DNA of 9,684 nt from Nitrososphaerota archaeon (lineage in GTDB: Archaea; Thermoproteota; Nitrososphaeria; Nitrososphaerales; JAGGXQ01): assembly GCA_021162925.1 (NCBI GenBank), contig JAGGXQ010000118.1, forward strand, positions 1-9,684. The letters run 5' to 3'. Both the position numbers and the translations under genes were made by a program. The notes under the pieces are model-generated. The model did not search any database. It was given only the letters and a program-made list of their open reading frames with translations, and was not told where the DNA came from. This document shows, in pieces, positions 7,606 to 9,684 of the stretch. Every line of letters starts with the position of its first letter. Position 1 is the stretch's first letter.

Positions 7606-7706
7606 CTCCTCTTGCCGTAGGCGTAGAGGAGTATCGCCACCAATCCGAGCAGGAACGTGGCTACGAGTATGGAACCGGTGGCGTCGAAGAAACCACTTGG
7701 GCTCAT
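7602..7706 (-). CDS. Small single-span membrane protein (34 aa) coupled to lhr
   Basis: A 34-codon frame from ATG at 7706 to TGA at 7604-7602. The stop overlaps the lhr ATG (ATGA). The product begins MSPSGFFDATG, continues with one hydrophobic segment (about residues 12-29, Val/Ala/Leu-rich) and ends in YAYGKRR, a positive tail expected to face the cytoplasm. I do not recognise a family; it is shorter than archaeal Sec61-beta and lacks its pattern. Support for its being real: an ATG start exactly where a leaderless transcript from the TATA box at 7730-7737 would begin, a credible membrane span, and four-base overlap with lhr. If it is not expressed, the lhr mRNA would carry about a 100-base leader. 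No functional inference beyond likely co-expression with lhr. Confidence 0.55.
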   Translation of the reverse strand: MSPSGFFDATGSILVATFLLGLVAILLYAYGKRR

Positions 7707-7724
7707 TCGAGGGGATTTCCCTTT

Positions 7725-7739
7725 TAAGGTTATATAAGG
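7725..7739. promoter_or_regulatory. Bidirectional TATA promoter, lhr operon / nuclease gene
   Basis: The gap between divergent genes holds a near-palindromic TTATATAA (7730-7737). Leftward, its centre is about 27-28 bases from the ATG at 7706 (small gene plus lhr). Rightward, it predicts a start near 7759, downstream of the first in-frame ATG of the nuclease gene (7747). A second AT-rich element, TTTTAA (7722-7727), lies 22 bases before that ATG and could serve it. TAAGGTTATATA (7725-7736) recurs exactly at 9533-9544. Confidence 0.6.
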
Positions 7740-7746
7740 ATTTGGG

Positions 7747-8436
7747 ATGCCAGATCCGTTGAGCCCAAGGGGCATCCTGGAGCTAATGCCGATGATGAGC
7801 GGTATGGGCGACTTAGGCGAGCTGAAGGAAGCTTCTGGACTGGGCGAGGAGGAGCTCCTAGGGCTCCTCAGGGTGCTCGAAGGGTGCGGGGCGTGTAGGG
7901 TCGAAGGAAACGCGGTCTTGTTCTTCGACGGGGCGAGGATATTCGCCGCCCTAGAAGCGCTGAAGCTGGGGTGTAGCATCGAGGAGGTATCTAGGGCCCT
8001 TACTTGGAGGGACTTCGAGGGGTTCGCTTCGATGATCCTGAGGAAGAACGGGTTCGAGTGCTTCGGCGATCTCCGCCTTAAGAAGCCCAGGGTCCAGATA
8101 GACGTATTTGCGAAGAGGGGCGGGCTGGGGGTTGCGATCGACTGCAAGAGGTGGAAGAGGGATCCGGGCCCATCGACCATGGCCAAGGTTGCGAGGATGC
8201 AGAGGAGGAGGGCGGAGCTCCTGGCCAGGAGCGGGAGGGACGAGCTAGAAGGCCTTGAGTACGTGATCCCCGCGATCCTGACCATCTACGAGAGCGGCTT
8301 CAGGCTCATAGAAGGGATACCGATAATCCCGATACAGAAGTTCCAGGGCTTCATCTCCGAGTTCGAGGGGCACCTGGGCGAGCTATGCCTCATAAAAGTC
8401 CCACGAACGAGAGGAGCTTCCTCGGATCGCTCCTGA
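7747..8436 (+). CDS. Mrr-like PD-(D/E)XK nuclease with N-terminal winged helix
   Basis: Probable DNA endonuclease of the restriction-endonuclease-like fold. The 229 residues start with a helix-rich winged-helix-like segment (about 8-62). A nuclease core follows: WRDFEGFASMILRKNGFEC (87-105) gives the helix-one Glu (E91) typical of Mrr-type domains, QIDVFA supplies the metal-binding Asp (D119), and AIDCKRW (130-136) supplies the D-x-K pair (D132, K134). The spacing fits the Mrr_cat pattern D...(D/E)xK. Known relatives cut DNA, including modified DNA, but archaeal single-gene copies without a methylase may act in repair; no methylase is visible nearby. Start is uncertain: ATG 7747 is used here, but the promoter geometry favours a leaderless TTG at 7759. 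Its last 47 bases overlap the convergent polymerase-like gene. Confidence 0.8.
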   Translation: MPDPLSPRGILELMPMMSGMGDLGELKEASGLGEEELLGLLRVLEGCGACRVEGNAVLFFDGARIFAALEALKLGCSIEEVSRALTWRDFEGFASMILRKNGFECFGDLRLKKPRVQIDVFAKRGGLGVAIDCKRWKRDPGPSTMAKVARMQRRRAELLARSGRDELEGLEYVIPAILTIYESGFRLIEGIPIIPIQKFQGFISEFEGHLGELCLIKVPRTRGASSDRS

Positions 8437-9514
8437 CGAACCTGGCATGCTTTGCGTAATCCGATGCGTTATCGAGCACCTTTAGGGGATCCGCATCCTC
8501 CGGCCTGAACCCCTCTAGCATGTCCGTCGAGAGGGGCAGGGAAACTAGAGCGGTCTTGTGATGGATCGAGAACGGGGCCCTTACATCCCCCATCGGCTTC
8601 ATCGAGGACCAATCGACCAGTATCTTCCAGGCCCTCGCCTCCTTATGGGCGACGGTCGAAGTGGTTATCTCCGCTCCCTTCACGAGCTCGGGGAACTTTT
8701 CCTTGAGTTCGAGCGACTTCAACCTCTTCTCGAGCAAGGCTCTGAACCTGACGGCCACCTCCCTCATAAGCCCGAAACCGTCCTCGGCCTCTAACTCTTC
8801 GAGTATGGCCCAGACCTGAAACCCCCTAGAGCCGCTGAACTTGAGCATCGGGTAGAGGCCGAGCTCCGCCAGCATGTCGTAAGCCTCCTTGGCCACCAGC
8901 TTGACGAGCTCGAACGAGCCGGGCCTCTTCTTGAGCTCGGAGCCCATGTCCAGGTCCAGGACGAAGTAATCAGGCCACTTCGAGCCTAGCCTATGGACGT
9001 AGGGTATGAAGTCTATGCAGTGATCGAAGACCAGATCCATGAGCTCCCTCTCGTCGTTCACCGTCAGGTAAACGGGCTTCGGCTTGTACTTCCTGTACCT
9101 CACGTAGATCTCGTTGAGCCCGCTTATCGGGTCCTTCTTGCCGGAGAAGACCTTTATCCCCGTTATGGCCCTGCCCTTGAGGAATGGCAGCATGTGCTTG
9201 GAGAGGGCCGAGTAGTACTTCTTGGCCATCCATACCAAGGAGTAGGAGAGGTTCAGCTCCTTCCCCCTCAGCCCTATGATCCCCTCTACCATCTCGTCTA
9301 TTCCCTCCCTGGCGTAGTAGCCCCCGTCGAAGCCCACCAGGCCGGACTTCACCATTTCGTCCAGAACCGCCCTGACCTCTTCTTCGCCGACCCTCCTCCC
9401 CTCCAGGAACTCGACGTCCCTCGAAACCTTCTCGAATATGTGCTCGAACGGGACCCTCTTCCCCTCCTCCTTTATCGCGAGCAACAAGGCTATCCTTTCC
9501 CTAAGGCCTACCAC
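8390..9514 (-). CDS. LigD polymerase-domain-like AEP primase/polymerase with winged-helix N-terminus
   Basis: Archaeo-eukaryotic primase superfamily protein, closest in pattern to the polymerase domain (PolDom) of bacterial LigD, which fills and extends ends during non-homologous end joining. It has 374 residues. An N-terminal winged-helix-like part (about 5-70) is followed by the PolDom: LTVNDERELMDL (150-161), then HRLGSKWPDYFVLDLDMG (174-191) with the metal-binding Asp pair D187/D189, then KFSGSRGFQVW (225-235), then KILVDWSS (297-304) with the third Asp D301, and RAPFSIHHKTALVSLPLS (312-329), close to the LigD 'APYSxR...VSxPL' block. The usual His in 'SGxKGxH' is Gln233 (codon CAG at 8818-8816). 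Start is GTG 9514, about 27 bases after a TATA box, so likely leaderless, although TAAGGAG (9530-9524) could be a ribosome site. It could instead be a PriS-like primase variant; the APFS...VSLPL block argues for LigD type. Confidence 0.85.
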   Translation of the reverse strand: MVGLRERIALLLAIKEEGKRVPFEHIFEKVSRDVEFLEGRRVGEEEVRAVLDEMVKSGLVGFDGGYYAREGIDEMVEGIIGLRGKELNLSYSLVWMAKKYYSALSKHMLPFLKGRAITGIKVFSGKKDPISGLNEIYVRYRKYKPKPVYLTVNDERELMDLVFDHCIDFIPYVHRLGSKWPDYFVLDLDMGSELKKRPGSFELVKLVAKEAYDMLAELGLYPMLKFSGSRGFQVWAILEELEAEDGFGLMREVAVRFRALLEKRLKSLELKEKFPELVKGAEITTSTVAHKEARAWKILVDWSSMKPMGDVRAPFSIHHKTALVSLPLSTDMLEGFRPEDADPLKVLDNASDYAKHARFVRSDPRKLLSFVGLL

Positions 9515-9532
9515 GATCCTACGCTCCTTAGA

Positions 9533-9545
9533 TAAGGTTATATAC
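9533..9545. promoter_or_regulatory. Bidirectional TATA promoter, LigD-like polymerase gene / C/D sRNA
   Basis: TAAGGTTATATAC on the plus strand. Rightward it predicts transcription from about 9565-9567, exactly where the C/D box RNA should begin. Leftward the TATATA centre is 27 bases from the GTG at 9514, predicting a leaderless mRNA. The 12-base core is identical to the one at 7725-7736. Confidence 0.65.
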
Positions 9546-9565
9546 TTTGGCCCAAGAGCACCGAT

Positions 9566-9630
9566 GACTGTGATGAATCAGAGTTAAGCCGAGGCGGATG
9601 CCTCTGATGAAAAGGCATTGGTCTGAGTCG
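9566..9630 (+). ncRNA. C/D box sRNA (2'-O-methylation guide)
   Basis: A dual-guide archaeal C/D RNA can be read base by base. C box GTGATGA is at 9570-9576, then a 12-base guide (9577-9588), then a D' box CCGA (9589-9592, variant of CTGA). An 11-base linker (9593-9603) can fold as GGC-GGAT-GCC. C' box CTGATGA is at 9604-9610, then a second 12-base guide (9611-9622), then D box CTGA (9623-9626). GAC (9566-9568) and GTC (9627-9629) can close the terminal stem of the kink-turn. Both guides are exactly 12 bases, the spacing preferred in archaea. By the 'fifth base from the box' rule the predicted targets are CUUAACUCUGAU, methylated at its second A (D' guide), and ACCAAUGCCUUU, methylated at its second A (D guide). 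A TATA box sits about 25 bases upstream. Targets (rRNA or tRNA) were not identified. Confidence 0.85.
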
Positions 9631-9650
9631 AACTTTGGGGGTCGGCCGGG

Positions 9651-9684
9651 ATGGGGTGGTCGAGGAAGCTAACCTACGTGCTCG
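9651..9684 (+). CDS. Possible N-terminal fragment of a further gene
   Basis: An ATG at 9651 opens a frame of 11 codons (MGWSRKLTYVL) that is still open at the window edge, with codons like those of its neighbours (AGG, AAG, ACC, CTC). It starts 24 bases after the sRNA D box, and no TATA box lies between, so it could share the sRNA transcript. Basic residues followed by a hydrophobic turn could begin a membrane or exported protein, but the fragment is too short to judge and may be non-coding. Confidence 0.3.
   Translation, partial: MGWSRKLTYVL

Noticed and set aside
7707..8285. Long minus-strand open frame antisense to the nuclease gene, continuous with the 34-codon frame
   Set aside because: Its composition is Ser/Pro-rich and low in conserved pattern, as expected for the opposite strand of a GC-rich gene. 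The plus-strand frame carries clear nuclease motifs, and the leftward promoter lies downstream of this frame's start. Only the last 34 codons are kept.
9524..9530. TAAGGAG as Shine-Dalgarno for the polymerase-like gene
   Set aside because: Not used to decide the start. The predicted transcript begins near 9515, so the motif would fall outside the mRNA. It remains possible if transcription starts further upstream.
8993..9535. 180-codon plus-strand frame opposite the LigD-like gene
   Set aside because: The minus strand has all polymerase motifs; the plus-strand product looks like antisense translation and would run through the bidirectional promoter.
9646..9684. tRNA-like start (GCCGGGATGGGGTGG) at the right edge
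   Set aside because: Resembles the first bases of an archaeal tRNA, but a D-loop with the G18-G19 pair cannot be placed, and the rest lies outside the window.
1..9684. CRISPR arrays, insertion sequences, long direct or inverted repeats
   Set aside because: None seen by eye. Apart from the shared 12-base promoter core, no repeated unit, transposase or terminal inverted repeat was found.

Overview
The window reads as chromosomal DNA from an archaeon, probably a thermophile. The signs are TATA-box promoters with start codons about 27 bases downstream (leaderless style), a tRNA-His gene without an encoded CCA end, a dual-guide C/D box sRNA of the archaeal size, an archaeal Lhr helicase with a C-terminal zinc ribbon, and heavy use of AGG (Arg) and ATA (Ile) codons in GC-rich DNA. 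A TACK-type lineage is a guess; nothing here fixes the taxon.

Layout, left to right. (1) Positions 1-3579, minus strand: an oligopeptide-type ABC importer operon, transcribed right to left as substrate-binding protein, DppB-type permease, DppC-type permease. A further gene, probably an ATPase subunit, may start at position 7 and runs off the edge. (2) 3621-4733, minus: a 370-residue polytopic membrane protein of unknown family with its own TATA box and a TTG start. (3) 4804-4878, minus: tRNA-His(GUG) with its own promoter and a T6 terminator. (4) 4912-7706, minus: lhr (897 aa) preceded by a 34-residue single-span membrane protein whose stop codon overlaps the lhr start. (5) 7747-8436, plus: an Mrr/PD-(D/E)XK-like nuclease with an N-terminal winged helix. 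(6) 8390-9514, minus: an archaeo-eukaryotic primase (AEP) superfamily protein closest to the LigD polymerase domain, with an N-terminal winged-helix-like extension; its 3' end overlaps the nuclease gene by 47 bp. (7) 9566-9630, plus: a C/D box sRNA, followed by a possible coding start at 9651.

The left half is transport. The right half is nucleic acid metabolism: helicase, nuclease, LigD-like polymerase and methylation-guide RNA. Two divergent promoter regions (about 7720-7740 and 9530-9545) share an identical 12-base core, and in both the leftward start codon lies exactly 19 bases from that core, so they look like paired bidirectional, leaderless promoters. The helicase/nuclease/PolDom cluster is the best candidate for a little-described repair module, but no Ku or ligase is visible in the window and the link is inferred from proximity only.
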